Assembly (NCBI RefSeq): GCF_946480185.1
Contig: NZ_CAMLIG010000029.1
Span: forward strand, 1-51,461
Reading direction: 5' to 3'
Length of the DNA stretch: 51,461 nucleotides
From: an uncultured Pedobacter sp.
GTDB lineage: Bacteria > Bacteroidota > Bacteroidia > Sphingobacteriales > Sphingobacteriaceae
How positions within the stretch are numbered: the stretch's first letter is position 1; every line of letters begins with the position of its first letter. Made by a program: the position numbers and the translations under genes. This document shows positions 1 through 8,523 of the stretch, in pieces. The notes beneath the pieces are model-generated. The model was not told the DNA's origin. It searched no databases and saw nothing but the letters and a program-made list of their open reading frames with translations.

Positions 1-318
1 CCGTACCATCAGAAATGTAGAACAGCGGTTGGTGATAACACCAACCGCAAGGAAAAAAAGTTTCTAGCCCTTCCGGCAGCAATGAGCCGGGGAGGATTTT
101 AGAACAGCGGTTGGTGTTATCACCAACCGCAAGGAGAATTGTCTTTTTTTTATGGCGTAGTTTCCTAATTGTCCTGTAGTGTTATTCCCGTACCATCAGA
201 AATGTAGAACAGCGGTTGGTGATAACACCAACCGCAAGGAGAATCTTGAATGCCAGCCAGTGCAATAAACAACAAATGAAAAATTTACTAGCCCTTCCGG
301 CGGCAATGAGCCGGGGAG
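1..318 (+). repeat. Hairpin repeat region upstream of radA
   Basis: No gene is seen in 1-420. A 53-bp direct repeat occupies 1-53 and 188-240. Each copy carries a perfect 10-bp-stem hairpin with loop ATAA (25-48 and 212-235). A third hairpin at 107-130 has the same flanks but loop TTAT, so the 24-bp hairpin alone is in the opposite orientation. Two copies of a second element, containing CCGGC...GCCGG arms around CAATGA, lie at 64-94 and 288-318. That second element recurs in the same orientation near 34697-34725, at 47020-47042, 47505-47528 and 47880-47905, and near 51040-51068 and 51440-51461. The stretch 319-420 shows nothing further. Confidence 0.9.
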
Positions 319-420
319 ATTTTGAAATTAAGAAAATATCCTAAAGAAATAATCGCCTAATGTCATACCTTAGAAATAAAACAAATCTTATCTTTAACCA
401 ACATCACAATCAACAAAAAA

Positions 421-1800
421 TTGGCTAAAATAAAAACCGCTTACTTCTGTCAGAGCTGTGGATTTGAATCTGCAAAATGGTTGGGCAAATGTCCTTCATG
501 CCAACAGTGGAACACCTTTGTAGAAGAAATTATTGATAAGTCGCCCAAAAATGCGCCCGACTGGAAAACGACTACCCCAACCACTTCAAGGGTAAATAAA
601 CCTGCAAAAGTTCAGGAAATTGCTTACACGGAAGACCACCGATTAATCACTCCAGACAAGGAACTGAACCGTGTTTTAGGAGGCGGAATTGTTGGCGGTT
701 CTTTGGTACTTATCGGTGGCGAACCGGGCATCGGCAAGTCAACCTTAATGTTGCAACTGGCACTCACCATTCCTAAACTAAAGATATTATACGTTTCTGG
801 TGAGGAAAGCGAGCAACAGATTAAATTACGGGCCGAACGTATTTTACCCAATCCTATTTCCGATTGCTATATCCTTACAGAAACCTCCACCCAAAATATT
901 TTTAAACAGATAGAGTTGCTGGAACCGAGCTTGGTCATCATCGATTCTATACAAACCCTTCATTCTGCTCATATAGAATCTACGCCCGGCAGTGTTTCGC
1001 AGGTTAAGGAATGTACGGCAGAACTGCTGCGTTTCGCTAAGGAAACCAATACCCCAGTTTTTTTAATCGGTCACATCACCAAAGATGGGATGATTGCCGG
1101 GCCCAAAATATTGGAGCACATGGTAGATACGGTTTTGCAGTTCGAAGGCGACCGGCACCACGTTTATCGTATTTTACGGGCTATAAAAAACAGATTTGGA
1201 GCAGCCTCCGAGCTGGGGATTTACGAAATGCAGGGCAGCGGTTTACGGGAAGTTTCCAATCCGTCCGAAATATTGCTGTCACAAAGAGAAGAACCTTTGA
1301 GTGGCGTCACTATATCGGCAACCATGGAAGGCATGCGCCCCATGCTGATAGAAACCCAGGCTTTGGTAAGTACCTCGCCTTACGGCACACCGCAGCGCTC
1401 CGCCACAGGTTTTGATACCAAGCGGATGAATATGCTTTTGGCCGTATTGGAAAAACGTTGTGGCTTTAGGTTAGGTGCAAAAGACGTGTTTTTAAATATA
1501 GCGGGTGGAATTAGGGTAGAAGACCCGAGTATAGACTTAGGTTTAGCAGCGGCCATTATTTCCTCGCATGAGGATATGCCGGTACCTTACAAAGTTTGCT
1601 TTGCCGCAGAAATCGGCCTGTCTGGAGAAATTAGAGCAGTAACCCGGATTGAGCAACGCATTGCCGAAGCAGAAAAATTAGGTTTCGAACAGATTTTTAT
1701 CTCCCGTTACAATAAAAAAGGACTCGATTTATCGAAGTATAATATTGAAATTAAGACTGTAGCAAAGATTGAAGAGGTTTTTAGTTTGCTGTTTGGGTAG
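421..1800 (+). CDS. radA: DNA repair protein RadA (Sms)
   Basis: This is the RecA-like ATPase that assists branch migration and processing of recombination intermediates in the cytoplasm. The 459-aa product has the full family layout. An N-terminal zinc finger uses Cys10, Cys13, Cys24 and Cys27. A Walker A motif GEPGIGKST lies at about 100-108, the RadA-specific KNRFG motif at 256-260, and a Lon-protease-like C-terminal domain from about 340. Length is normal for the family. The start is TTG (TTGGCTAAA), the only start that keeps the zinc finger at its usual distance from the N-terminus. The gene stands alone on the plus strand with repeat DNA on both sides, and it is not part of the polysaccharide locus. 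Confidence 0.97.
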   Translation: MAKIKTAYFCQSCGFESAKWLGKCPSCQQWNTFVEEIIDKSPKNAPDWKTTTPTTSRVNKPAKVQEIAYTEDHRLITPDKELNRVLGGGIVGGSLVLIGGEPGIGKSTLMLQLALTIPKLKILYVSGEESEQQIKLRAERILPNPISDCYILTETSTQNIFKQIELLEPSLVIIDSIQTLHSAHIESTPGSVSQVKECTAELLRFAKETNTPVFLIGHITKDGMIAGPKILEHMVDTVLQFEGDRHHVYRILRAIKNRFGAASELGIYEMQGSGLREVSNPSEILLSQREEPLSGVTISATMEGMRPMLIETQALVSTSPYGTPQRSATGFDTKRMNMLLAVLEKRCGFRLGAKDVFLNIAGGIRVEDPSIDLGLAAAIISSHEDMPVPYKVCFAAEIGLSGEIRAVTRIEQRIAEAEKLGFEQIFISRYNKKGLDLSKYNIEIKTVAKIEEVFSLLFG

Positions 1801-2015
1801 GATTTTTGAGGTTTATGTCAGCCTGAGCGGAGTCGAAGGCTAACCACGGAAATACAAATTTCACATTGCCACGCCGTCATGTTGAACGGAGTGAAACATC
1901 TCATTACACAAATCTACGTTTAGCATGGCAACCTTGCAAGTGAGCTATTTCCTATCGTCAGCGATGACGGGAAACAGAGAAGCTTGCTAACATACAAATT
2001 GATAAAATAAGCAAT
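1801..2015. repeat. Intergenic repeat DNA between radA and the peptidase gene
   Basis: Contains one copy of the GAGCGGAGTCGAAG-type element (about 1817-1840) that recurs many times in this window. It also holds a stretch around 1873-1902 of the form CGTCATGTTGAACGGAGTG, resembling another dispersed repeat type. No terminator with a T-run and no convincing promoter for the downstream gene was seen. Confidence 0.6.
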
Positions 2016-3341
2016 ATGAGAAAAGCAATTTTATATTACGCCGCCATAGCATTACTTTTTACCCAAGCCTGCAACATTCAAAAAACGGAGCAACCTAATA
2101 TTTCAGAAAGCGAAGTTGGAAGGGTAATCAAAAGCCTTTCGGCGGATGAAATGCGTGGAAGAAATGCACTTAAACCTGAAGATATTACTAAAGCCGCAAA
2201 CTTTATTGCCAATGAATTTAAAAAGGCGGGTCTGCAATATTTTAACAACAACCAAAGCTATCGTCAAAATTTTACCCTAAACAATGTCGTTCCCATCGGC
2301 GGAAGCCTACAAATTAACGGTGAAGACATTGCCTCTGATCAATATATGGTTTCTACAGGCCAGGAGAATGTGAGCTTACAGCGCATTCCAAAACTGGTTA
2401 AAATAAATAAAGGAGATGATTTTTTCGCGAAATATGAAGCGTTCAGCAATAGCAAAAAAGATGTGTTGGTACAAATTGATGAAAGTTTCAAAACATCTTT
2501 CGACAGGCTAAAAGCGTACCTAAGCCAAGGTACCATGTCGGTAGGCGAAGCTGAAAGCCCAACAATAATTTACTTATTGGGCGATTCAAAAATTAAAAGC
2601 CTGTCGCTCGATTTTAAAAATACTGTTTCCCGTGTGCCGATGTTTAACGTGGTAGGCCTATTGCCCGGTAAAACTAAACCGAATGAGTACGTGGTATTTA
2701 GCGGACATTATGATCATCTAGGAATTCTGCCAGCAGTAAATCAGGATTCTATTGCTAACGGAGCAGACGACGATGCCAGTGGAACCACAGCGGTTATTGA
2801 ACTGGCCAAATATTTTGCTGCTAAAAAAGATAACGAGCGGACACTCATTTTTGTGGCCTTTACCGCAGAAGAAATTGGCGGTTACGGTTCACAGTATTTT
2901 TCAAAGCAGCTAAACCCCAATCAGGTGGTGGCCATGTTCAACATCGAGATGATTGGTAAGCCCTCTAAATTTGGAAAGAACAACGCTTTTATTACAGGAT
3001 ATGAGCGTTCTGATTTTGGAAAAATCCTCCAAAAAAATCTAAAAGGAACAGGTTTCAAGTTTTATCCGGATCCATATCCAAACCAAAATCTTTTCTTCCG
3101 ATCTGATAACGCCACCTTGGCAAAGTTGGGCGTACCGGCGCATACCATTTCATCCGATAAAATCGATAAGGATAAACTTTATCATTCGGTAGATGATGAG
3201 TTTGAAACTGTAGATGTTAAAAATATTACTGAGATTATTAAAGCGATTGCCATTAGCTCAGGTTCAATTATAAGTGGAGAGGATACGCCTACGAGGGTGA
3301 GCCTCACCCCGGCCCTCTCCGAAGGAGAGGGAGCCAAATAA
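2016..3341 (+). CDS. M28 family zinc metallopeptidase, predicted lipoprotein
   Basis: Predicted secreted aminopeptidase-like enzyme of the M28 (peptidase Q/S) family, 441 aa. The N-terminus is a hydrophobic segment ending in FTQAC, so Cys19 is the likely lipidation site and the protein is probably anchored in the outer or inner membrane facing the periplasm. Di-zinc site residues are visible: His231 in SGHYDHLG, Asp251/252 in GADDDASGT, Glu285-Glu286 in TAEEIGG, Glu311 in NIEMIG (often Asp in the family) and His390 in LYHSVDDE. The last roughly 20 residues (from about 421) are encoded by a hairpin repeat and are not expected in the family, so the ancestral gene probably ended near residue 420. 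Confidence 0.9.
   Translation: MRKAILYYAAIALLFTQACNIQKTEQPNISESEVGRVIKSLSADEMRGRNALKPEDITKAANFIANEFKKAGLQYFNNNQSYRQNFTLNNVVPIGGSLQINGEDIASDQYMVSTGQENVSLQRIPKLVKINKGDDFFAKYEAFSNSKKDVLVQIDESFKTSFDRLKAYLSQGTMSVGEAESPTIIYLLGDSKIKSLSLDFKNTVSRVPMFNVVGLLPGKTKPNEYVVFSGHYDHLGILPAVNQDSIANGADDDASGTTAVIELAKYFAAKKDNERTLIFVAFTAEEIGGYGSQYFSKQLNPNQVVAMFNIEMIGKPSKFGKNNAFITGYERSDFGKILQKNLKGTGFKFYPDPYPNQNLFFRSDNATLAKLGVPAHTISSDKIDKDKLYHSVDDEFETVDVKNITEIIKAIAISSGSIISGEDTPTRVSLTPALSEGEGAK
3295..3331 (+). repeat. Double hairpin inside the 3' end of the peptidase gene
   Basis: Two perfect inverted repeats follow each other: GGGTGAG-C-CTCACCC at 3295-3309 and CCCTCTCC-GAA-GGAGAGGG at 3313-3331. They are translated as part of the C-terminal tail. 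No T-run follows, so a repeat insertion is more likely than a rho-independent terminator, although the RNA hairpins could still protect the transcript end. A related CTCCCC-TTC-GGGGAG hairpin occurs at 32798-32812. Confidence 0.7.
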
Positions 3342-3674
3342 TTATAGCGCCTTAAAATGAACCAATGACCAATGAACTACTTGTCATTCACTAATGACCA
3401 TTGACCATCAACCATTGTCCATCGTCCATGCGGAGTCGAAGGGATTGTCAGTCTGAGCGGAGTCGAAGACAGGTTCGAAAGAGACATACCCTCAGTAGAA
3501 TCGATTTTCATTCCGCAGTCCATCGTCCATCGACCACTGCCCATCGATTATTGTCCATCGTCCGCAGTCCATGGTAGATTGTTTTAAGTTTCGATTGTTT
3601 CTTCCTAATAGCCATCGACCATCGACTATTGACCATTGACTATTCCCCATTCTCTGTCTTGCGGAGTCGAAGCA
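3342..3674. repeat. Gene-free stretch of degenerate heptamer repeats
   Basis: This convergent intergenic region holds no gene. It is built largely from degenerate 7-bp units of the type ACCATTG/ACCATCG, repeated in runs at about 3355-3430, 3525-3560 and 3610-3650. Interspersed are three copies of the GCGGAGTCGAAG element (about 3430, 3455 and 3661). No recognisable terminator was found for either flanking gene. Confidence 0.7.
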
Positions 3675-4238
3675 CTATCCTTCAATATCTCTCTCCCTCA
3701 CCTTAACCGCAGGATTTCCTTGGTAAATGGAATAGGCTTCTAAATCTTTACTGGCCACAGAGCCTACAGCTAAAACCGCATGGGTGCGAGCAGTTACTCC
3801 CGGACAAACAATCGCATTGGCCCCAATCCAAACGCCGTCTTCCAGAACAATAGGTTTCGTGATTAGATCAAAGGAAGTACTTTTATAATTATGATTGCCT
3901 GTCATTAACGTGGCATTCTGGGAAACGCAACAGTTATTGCCAATAATCACCAGAGCTAAATTTTCAATATAACATTCTGCTAGCCAGGAATGGTCTCCCA
4001 ATTCCAATTTCCAAGGGAACTTGATATGGATATAAGGTTTTATCCGCACATCCTTTCCTATTTTTGCGCCGAAAAGTTTCAATAGCCAAACTAAAACCAC
4101 AGAGAAGGGTACCAGTCCCGACCTAAAAAACAACACACTGGTAAAATACCAAAGCAATTGCTTAAGCGTGGATGCGCCATGCTCAAAATCTTTAGTGTCG
4201 AATTTCTTTTGAAGTTGAACAGTTCTTCTATGTTCCAT
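3675..4238 (-). CDS. WcaF-like colanic acid/polysaccharide O-acetyltransferase
   Basis: 187-aa member of the left-handed beta-helix (hexapeptide) acetyltransferases, closest by eye to WcaF-type enzymes that O-acetylate a sugar of an exopolysaccharide using acetyl-CoA. Hexapeptide turns are visible through the C-terminal half, for example VLEDGVWIGANAIVCPGV followed by AVLAVGSVASKDL and the typical ending YQGNPAVKVRER. The N-terminal hydrophobic stretch matches the family's membrane-associated region. It overlaps the upstream glycosyltransferase by 11 bp and is the last gene of the minus-strand polysaccharide locus. Confidence 0.85.
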   Translation of the reverse strand: MEHRRTVQLQKKFDTKDFEHGASTLKQLLWYFTSVLFFRSGLVPFSVVLVWLLKLFGAKIGKDVRIKPYIHIKFPWKLELGDHSWLAECYIENLALVIIGNNCCVSQNATLMTGNHNYKSTSFDLITKPIVLEDGVWIGANAIVCPGVTARTHAVLAVGSVASKDLEAYSIYQGNPAVKVRERDIEG

Positions 4239-5112
4239 CAGTGCTATGATTAGGTAATGTTTGTTGCTGTTTTAACTTTTCCTCAATTTTAATATCTATA
4301 ATTAACCTAAACCAAAACCCTTGTAAAAAATGAAAAATAACACCGTTTTTTCCATCCAATATCCCGAGCTTGAAAATCATACGATAAAAAAAGTAAAAAA
4401 ATGGTCGCCAATAGCGTGGCAGGCTCCACCATAGTTTCTTAAACCATGCCTTCCTTTCATTTGGGCTACCGAAGAAATTAGGCCTGATGGACTGAATTCT
4501 TAGCGCCTGCATCCGCTCTATCTCTTCTTCTGCTACTAAATCGCTATACCTATTGTGTTTGGCAATCCAGAAGCTGATTTCATTTTCCTTCAGGTTCTCT
4601 TCTATAATATGGCCGTCTTTCCAGATCAGGGTTGGCTCTGCAACAATAAAGCGATGATCCATATTTTCACTGACGTCAGAAGCACCCTTGCCAGTTCTAA
4701 ACATTTTCAGCAGATAGAAAGGGTAATAACCGCCGTACCTCAACCACCGTCCTTTAAAGATGTTTTTTCTGTTAAAATAGATACCGTTGAAACCTTTAAA
4801 ATCTTCATCTTTAAAATTCTTTAATAGCGAAAATAATTCGGGACTTACAATTTGGTCGGCATCCAGCCCTATGGTCCAGGGCGTGGTAATTTTAAAATGG
4901 TTTAAAGCAAAATCCCATTGTTTAGGGTGATTTTCGAAAGCATGGTCAGCCGTTTCTGCGCCATATTCTTCCGCAATTGCTAAAGTCCCGTCAGTACTGC
5001 CAGAGTCCAGAATACAAATTCTGGCGTCCAAACCTTTAATGGAGTTGAGCAGCCTAGGCAAATGCCTATCCTCGTTAAAGGTGATGATAATAAAGCTAAA
5101 CTCTTTATTCAT
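4228..5112 (-). CDS. Family 2 glycosyltransferase (WaaE/KdtX-like)
   Basis: GT-A fold inverting glycosyltransferase, 294 aa from the chosen start. It would add one sugar from a nucleotide donor to a growing glycan on the cytoplasmic face. The nucleotide-binding DSGSTDGT motif is at about 36-43 and the metal-binding DAD at about 84-86. The spacing and FNEDRHL opening resemble WaaE-type enzymes. The frame can be extended to a TTG at 5145, but the ATG at 5112 is preferred because it overlaps the stop of a 56-codon frame immediately upstream (ATGA). Its 3' end overlaps the WcaF-like gene by 11 bp. Confidence 0.88.
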   Translation of the reverse strand: MNKEFSFIIITFNEDRHLPRLLNSIKGLDARICILDSGSTDGTLAIAEEYGAETADHAFENHPKQWDFALNHFKITTPWTIGLDADQIVSPELFSLLKNFKDEDFKGFNGIYFNRKNIFKGRWLRYGGYYPFYLLKMFRTGKGASDVSENMDHRFIVAEPTLIWKDGHIIEENLKENEISFWIAKHNRYSDLVAEEEIERMQALRIQSIRPNFFGSPNERKAWFKKLWWSLPRYWRPFFYFFYRMIFKLGILDGKNGVIFHFLQGFWFRLIIDIKIEEKLKQQQTLPNHSTDGT

Positions 5113-5279
5113 TTTAACCTGGCGGAAATAATCATTGATTTCCAAAGATACGGAACTCTACCACAACCGATGAAGTTAGTGACTTCAAACCTTATTTTTT
5201 CAAGAGCTACAGAATTGGTCGGGTTAAATATTAATGTGCCCAAGCTATCGTTACAGCTGTAATCTTTATACTGACTCAT
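5109..5279 (-). CDS. Small 56-aa protein of unknown function, coupled at both ends
   Basis: An uninterrupted 56-codon frame begins with an ATG that overlaps the TGA of the upstream glycosyltransferase (ATGA, 5276-5279). It ends with a TGA that overlaps the ATG of the downstream glycosyltransferase (ATGA, 5109-5112). Such perfect coupling on both sides is strong evidence of translation. The protein starts MSQYKDYSCNDSLGTLIF and contains two cysteines and a short hydrophobic patch. It has no signal peptide and no motif I recognise. It could be a real small protein, or the start of a larger gene that has been shortened while keeping coupling. Confidence 0.6.
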   Translation of the reverse strand: MSQYKDYSCNDSLGTLIFNPTNSVALEKIRFEVTNFIGCGRVPYLWKSMIISARLK

Positions 5280-6562
5280 TTATTCATCGATTGATAAAAT
5301 TGTATGTAGGTTTTCCTTAATGCGTCTTCGTCAAAATCCGTCTTTATCACTTGCCTTGCTTTTTTTCGTAAGGCAATACGTTCCTGCTTACTGTTCTGGA
5401 ATAGGGCTTCTATTGCTGCTGCGATCATTGTAGGGTCTTGTGCCACTACCCAACCTAATTGTTTTTCTACCACATAATCTGCAAGGCCAACATTCGGACT
5501 CAATAATACCGGCGTTCCGCAGGCTAGGCTTTCAATTACCACGTTGGCAAAGTTCTCGTCATAAGAGGGGAGGATCAGTAAGTCATATTTTGATAAAATC
5601 TCGAATTTATTTGCCGAAGCAACTTGGCCTAGCCAAGTCAATTTTTTATCTATCCCCACCTGACGGCTTAAATTTTTTAAGCTTGAAATATAGCTTTCCT
5701 CGCCCCATCCTGCTATAGTTAAGTGAAAAGGAATAGGCAATAAAGCACAGGCTTCCAATAAAAATTCCAAGCCTTTTTTTTCCTCCACTCGCGAGAAAAA
5801 CAGCAGTTCCGCTTGGGTGTGCTTCAGTTCAAAATCAATAGCTATTTCCCATGCCTTTTTTAGCTCCACAAAGTTAGGGATGACGTCAACTTTACAGGAA
5901 GGACCTAAAATATTTTCAATATCTTTTTTTTCTTTACCGCTACTGACCTGAAAAACGGCTCGTTTCAATAATGGTCTCCCTAAAAAAAGATGGAAAAGAC
6001 GCTTCATTACAGATTTCCGGTTGTAAAAACTGTAAGTACTGAGCGTCCCTCTTGGGGATAATATATAAGACCGGCCTTTTAAAACACAGATGAGCGCCGC
6101 TCCTACGGAAACCAAATTCCACCAAGCATGGATGTGGATAAGATCAAACTGCTTTACGTTTTTCCAGAGATGGCTTAAAAAGCTCGGGGAAAAATGACTG
6201 TGGTCTTTGGTGATTCTTTTAAAATAATGAACGGCTACCCCATCTACATTTCGGATTTCCCCATTTTGATAAGGCAACTCCTCTTTTCCATTTGCTAAAG
6301 TTGTATAAACCGTCACATCGATCTTTTCCTTTTCAACGCTACTGTCGGGCTGAACGGAACCGTTGTCAGGCTGAGCGGAGTCGTTGTCAGGCTGAGCGGA
6401 GTCGTTGTCAGGCTGAGCGGAGTCGAAGCCCACTTCTCCCTTTTTACTTTTTACTTTTAACTTTTTACTTGATATCTCCTCACACAATTTAGCTACCGAT
6501 ACCGTAGGACCACCGTAAATGAAAGCGGGCTTATAGGACGCGTTAATGTGGAGAATATTCAT
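5276..6562 (-). CDS. Family 4 glycosyltransferase carrying a 7-aa tandem repeat insert
   Basis: 428-aa GT-B retaining glycosyltransferase. The N-terminal Rossmann half opens MNILHINASYKPAFIYGGP. The C-terminal donor-binding half carries the E-x7-E motif (ENFANVVIE) followed by SLACGTPVLL. Between beta-strand elements near the N-terminus (about 33-75) sits a low-complexity insert. A lysine-rich piece (KKLKVKSKK) derives from heptamer repeats, and four 7-residue units of DSAQPDN type derive from a 21-bp DNA repeat. The enzyme core appears intact, so the insert probably forms a surface loop. It is followed 4 bp inside its stop by the small 56-aa gene and preceded by an acyltransferase gene after 3 bp. 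Confidence 0.88.
   Translation of the reverse strand: MNILHINASYKPAFIYGGPTVSVAKLCEEISSKKLKVKSKKGEVGFDSAQPDNDSAQPDNDSAQPDNGSVQPDSSVEKEKIDVTVYTTLANGKEELPYQNGEIRNVDGVAVHYFKRITKDHSHFSPSFLSHLWKNVKQFDLIHIHAWWNLVSVGAALICVLKGRSYILSPRGTLSTYSFYNRKSVMKRLFHLFLGRPLLKRAVFQVSSGKEKKDIENILGPSCKVDVIPNFVELKKAWEIAIDFELKHTQAELLFFSRVEEKKGLEFLLEACALLPIPFHLTIAGWGEESYISSLKNLSRQVGIDKKLTWLGQVASANKFEILSKYDLLILPSYDENFANVVIESLACGTPVLLSPNVGLADYVVEKQLGWVVAQDPTMIAAAIEALFQNSKQERIALRKKARQVIKTDFDEDALRKTYIQFYQSMNK
6344..6427 (-). repeat. Four in-frame 21-bp repeats inside a glycosyltransferase gene
   Basis: Four head-to-tail 21-bp units (6344-6364, 6365-6385, 6386-6406, 6407-6427). The middle two are identical, the fourth differs only at its end, and the first is more diverged. 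The unit core GCTGAGCGGAGTCG is the same element found between genes elsewhere. Because 21 is divisible by three, each unit adds seven residues without a frameshift. Next to it (about 6437-6470) lie TTTTTAC-type heptamers, also coding. Confidence 0.92.
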
Positions 6563-6565
6563 TCT

Positions 6566-7591
6566 TTAAACTTTAATTAATCTTTTATTGATGTATTTCT
6601 GCAGTTTAATTTCCGTTAAATATGACAGGGCTAATAATGCAGCAACTTTTATCGGTAATTCATAGTAGATAGGTAAATTAATCTGCAATTGTACAAGAAT
6701 GATATAGTGAAAAATATAAATACTATAAGATATTGGCGCTAGTTGTTTAAAAGGAGAAATCAAAGTTCTAATCATTAATTTTAGCTTTGAATTTATCGAA
6801 GTTAAATAAACGAATAAAACTGCAAACGAAAAGTGCCTTAAAAAGAGAATAGGGTATATTCCAACTGAACCTAAAATCCCTTTAGAATAATAGAAATAAC
6901 AGGTGATGACTAATAAAGTCAAAATAGGTAAATAGGCAAATAGTACAGATTTAATGTCTTTAAGTTGTATTTTACCCCCCTTTAAACCGATTGAGGAAAG
7001 TTCTAAACCACTCCACCAAATCAATAAATAGGCAGGAACTAGAAGTATGTGATTTGGAAAAAGAATATACGAAAGCATACAGAAAAAGCTTATCATGCTG
7101 ATGATAAAATTTCTGTTTCTCATTTCTTTTATCGTTAAATAGATAAATGGAAAAATTAAATAAAATCCCCATTCATAAGATAGAGACCAGAGCGGAGCAT
7201 TCCCCATAAAAGTATTTACAAATACCCCTGGTTTGGCAGTATTGAAATCTTGCAACATTAGTAAATTACCTACAAGTTCTTTCCATGATATTTTTTCATT
7301 TGTTATGATTACTGACAAGACTATAGCAATGACAAAAGGGAAATAGATTCTTCTAAACCTTTTCTTAAAATATATAAATAAGGAATCGTTATTGCGCTTT
7401 TCCCAAGAATAATGAATCACATATCCAGAAATGATAAAAAAGGTAATGACGGCTTCTTGACCAAACGAGAATAGTAATTTAACAAAGTTTGTTGAGTTGG
7501 GATAAGACAAGACCAAATGCCCTATAGCAACATATAAACTAGCCAGACCTCTAATCGCTTCTAACGTTTCATTTTTATGGGATAGCTTCAA
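6566..7591 (-). CDS. Membrane acyltransferase, acyltransferase 3 (OafA) family
   Basis: 341-aa multipass inner-membrane protein. Enzymes of this family transfer acetyl or other acyl groups from the cytoplasm to sugars of periplasmic glycans. Visible family hallmarks are the N-terminal LEAIRGLASLYVAIGHL with the conserved Arg and His, the YFKKRFRRIYFPF segment after the second helix, and about ten hydrophobic helices. The start is TTG at 7591, with no in-frame ATG nearby. It would decorate the polysaccharide of this locus and is a different paralogue from the acyltransferase at 32876-33886. Confidence 0.88.
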   Translation of the reverse strand: MKLSHKNETLEAIRGLASLYVAIGHLVLSYPNSTNFVKLLFSFGQEAVITFFIISGYVIHYSWEKRNNDSLFIYFKKRFRRIYFPFVIAIVLSVIITNEKISWKELVGNLLMLQDFNTAKPGVFVNTFMGNAPLWSLSYEWGFYLIFPFIYLTIKEMRNRNFIISMISFFCMLSYILFPNHILLVPAYLLIWWSGLELSSIGLKGGKIQLKDIKSVLFAYLPILTLLVITCYFYYSKGILGSVGIYPILFLRHFSFAVLFVYLTSINSKLKLMIRTLISPFKQLAPISYSIYIFHYIILVQLQINLPIYYELPIKVAALLALSYLTEIKLQKYINKRLIKV

Positions 7592-7637
7592 TTGAACTTA
7601 CATTTAATAAAAAAACTATTTAAGATAAATCTTTTAA

Positions 7638-7645
7638 CAAAAATA
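7638..7645 (-). promoter_or_regulatory. Possible -7 box (TATTTTTG) for the acyltransferase gene
   Basis: On the minus strand TATTTTTG matches the Bacteroidota -7 consensus TAnnTTTG exactly. It lies about 47 bp upstream of the TTG start, in a 213-bp intergenic gap between two minus-strand genes. No clear TTTG -33 box is seen at 19-21 bp, so this is tentative. Confidence 0.3.
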
Positions 7646-7804
7646 TAAGATTAAATCCTTATAATTTTTATTTGCATCTGTTTGAAATGATACCTTCCTC
7701 AATTCACAAACCTTGCCTTCACACAGTCGGCACCACATAAATATGAGGGTGTATTTTAGCAGGACTGATTTGGATGATTTCAAAAAAAACACAGTCATGA
7801 ATCT

Positions 7805-8515
7805 CTAATTGATATTATCTATAGCATCATCATTAGAGAAGATGAAACTGCTATCCTTGAAGAAAAAAGAAGTAGCTTGCATTAAAACTACCCCAGGAGA
7901 GTATCCAAAAAAATCAACCCTACTAAATCCTAAATCTTTAAAAGCATCTCTAAAGTTATAGCCTTCTCCTTCAGAATTATCCGTAATTACTACGCCACCT
8001 TCCTTTAAATAGGGGATAGCTAATACGCAAGCTTCATATCTGTAGAGGCCATCTACAATAATCACATCAAAAGGTGGCTGATTTTTTAATGATTCCGCAA
8101 TTGTGGATAGACAAGCAACCATGTCGGAGTTATCCGCATAAACTAAATGAATGTTATGATTTAGACTTTTGCTTAACTGTTGATACCAACTTAAGTTCTC
8201 TTCAAAAGCCATGATCGATTCGGCTCGCTCGCTCCACCAAAAAGTAGATTGGCCACTGCCAAATTCTAGAATTCTTCTATTCTTGAAATCCTTATTTCTA
8301 AGAAAATCAATTGCTGGGTAGGAGTACCATGGGATTTTAGCGCCATGTTTGTCAACAGCCTTATTTAAAAAAGAGCTTCTAAAATGTCCGCTATTCCAGC
8401 CAAAGCGTACAGGGGTATAAAATGCTGTTACTGCCGAGCGTATTGATTTCCACACTACAGTTGGTAAATGCTTTTTAAAAATAATAAAAGATCTTTGAAT
8501 TGCAGTATAACGCAT
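7805..8515 (-). CDS. Class I SAM-dependent methyltransferase-like protein
   Basis: 236-aa protein with a Rossmann methyltransferase core. Motif I is RRILEFGSGQSTFWW, followed by an acidic residue at the end of the second strand (MAFEENLSW). A DVIIVDGLYRYEAC segment and GGVVITDNSEGEG match motifs IV-V. The likely role is methylation of a sugar or cap residue in the polysaccharide; the substrate cannot be read from the sequence. It lies 8 bp downstream of the Wzy-like gene in the same transcript. Confidence 0.75.
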   Translation of the reverse strand: MRYTAIQRSFIIFKKHLPTVVWKSIRSAVTAFYTPVRFGWNSGHFRSSFLNKAVDKHGAKIPWYSYPAIDFLRNKDFKNRRILEFGSGQSTFWWSERAESIMAFEENLSWYQQLSKSLNHNIHLVYADNSDMVACLSTIAESLKNQPPFDVIIVDGLYRYEACVLAIPYLKEGGVVITDNSEGEGYNFRDAFKDLGFSRVDFFGYSPGVVLMQATSFFFKDSSFIFSNDDAIDNIN

Positions 8516-8523
8516 TATATAAA

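Noticed and set aside
1..318. Three hairpin copies considered as phage or integron attachment sites
   Set aside because: No integrase or recombinase gene is present, and the copies lie next to the conserved radA gene without a cassette.
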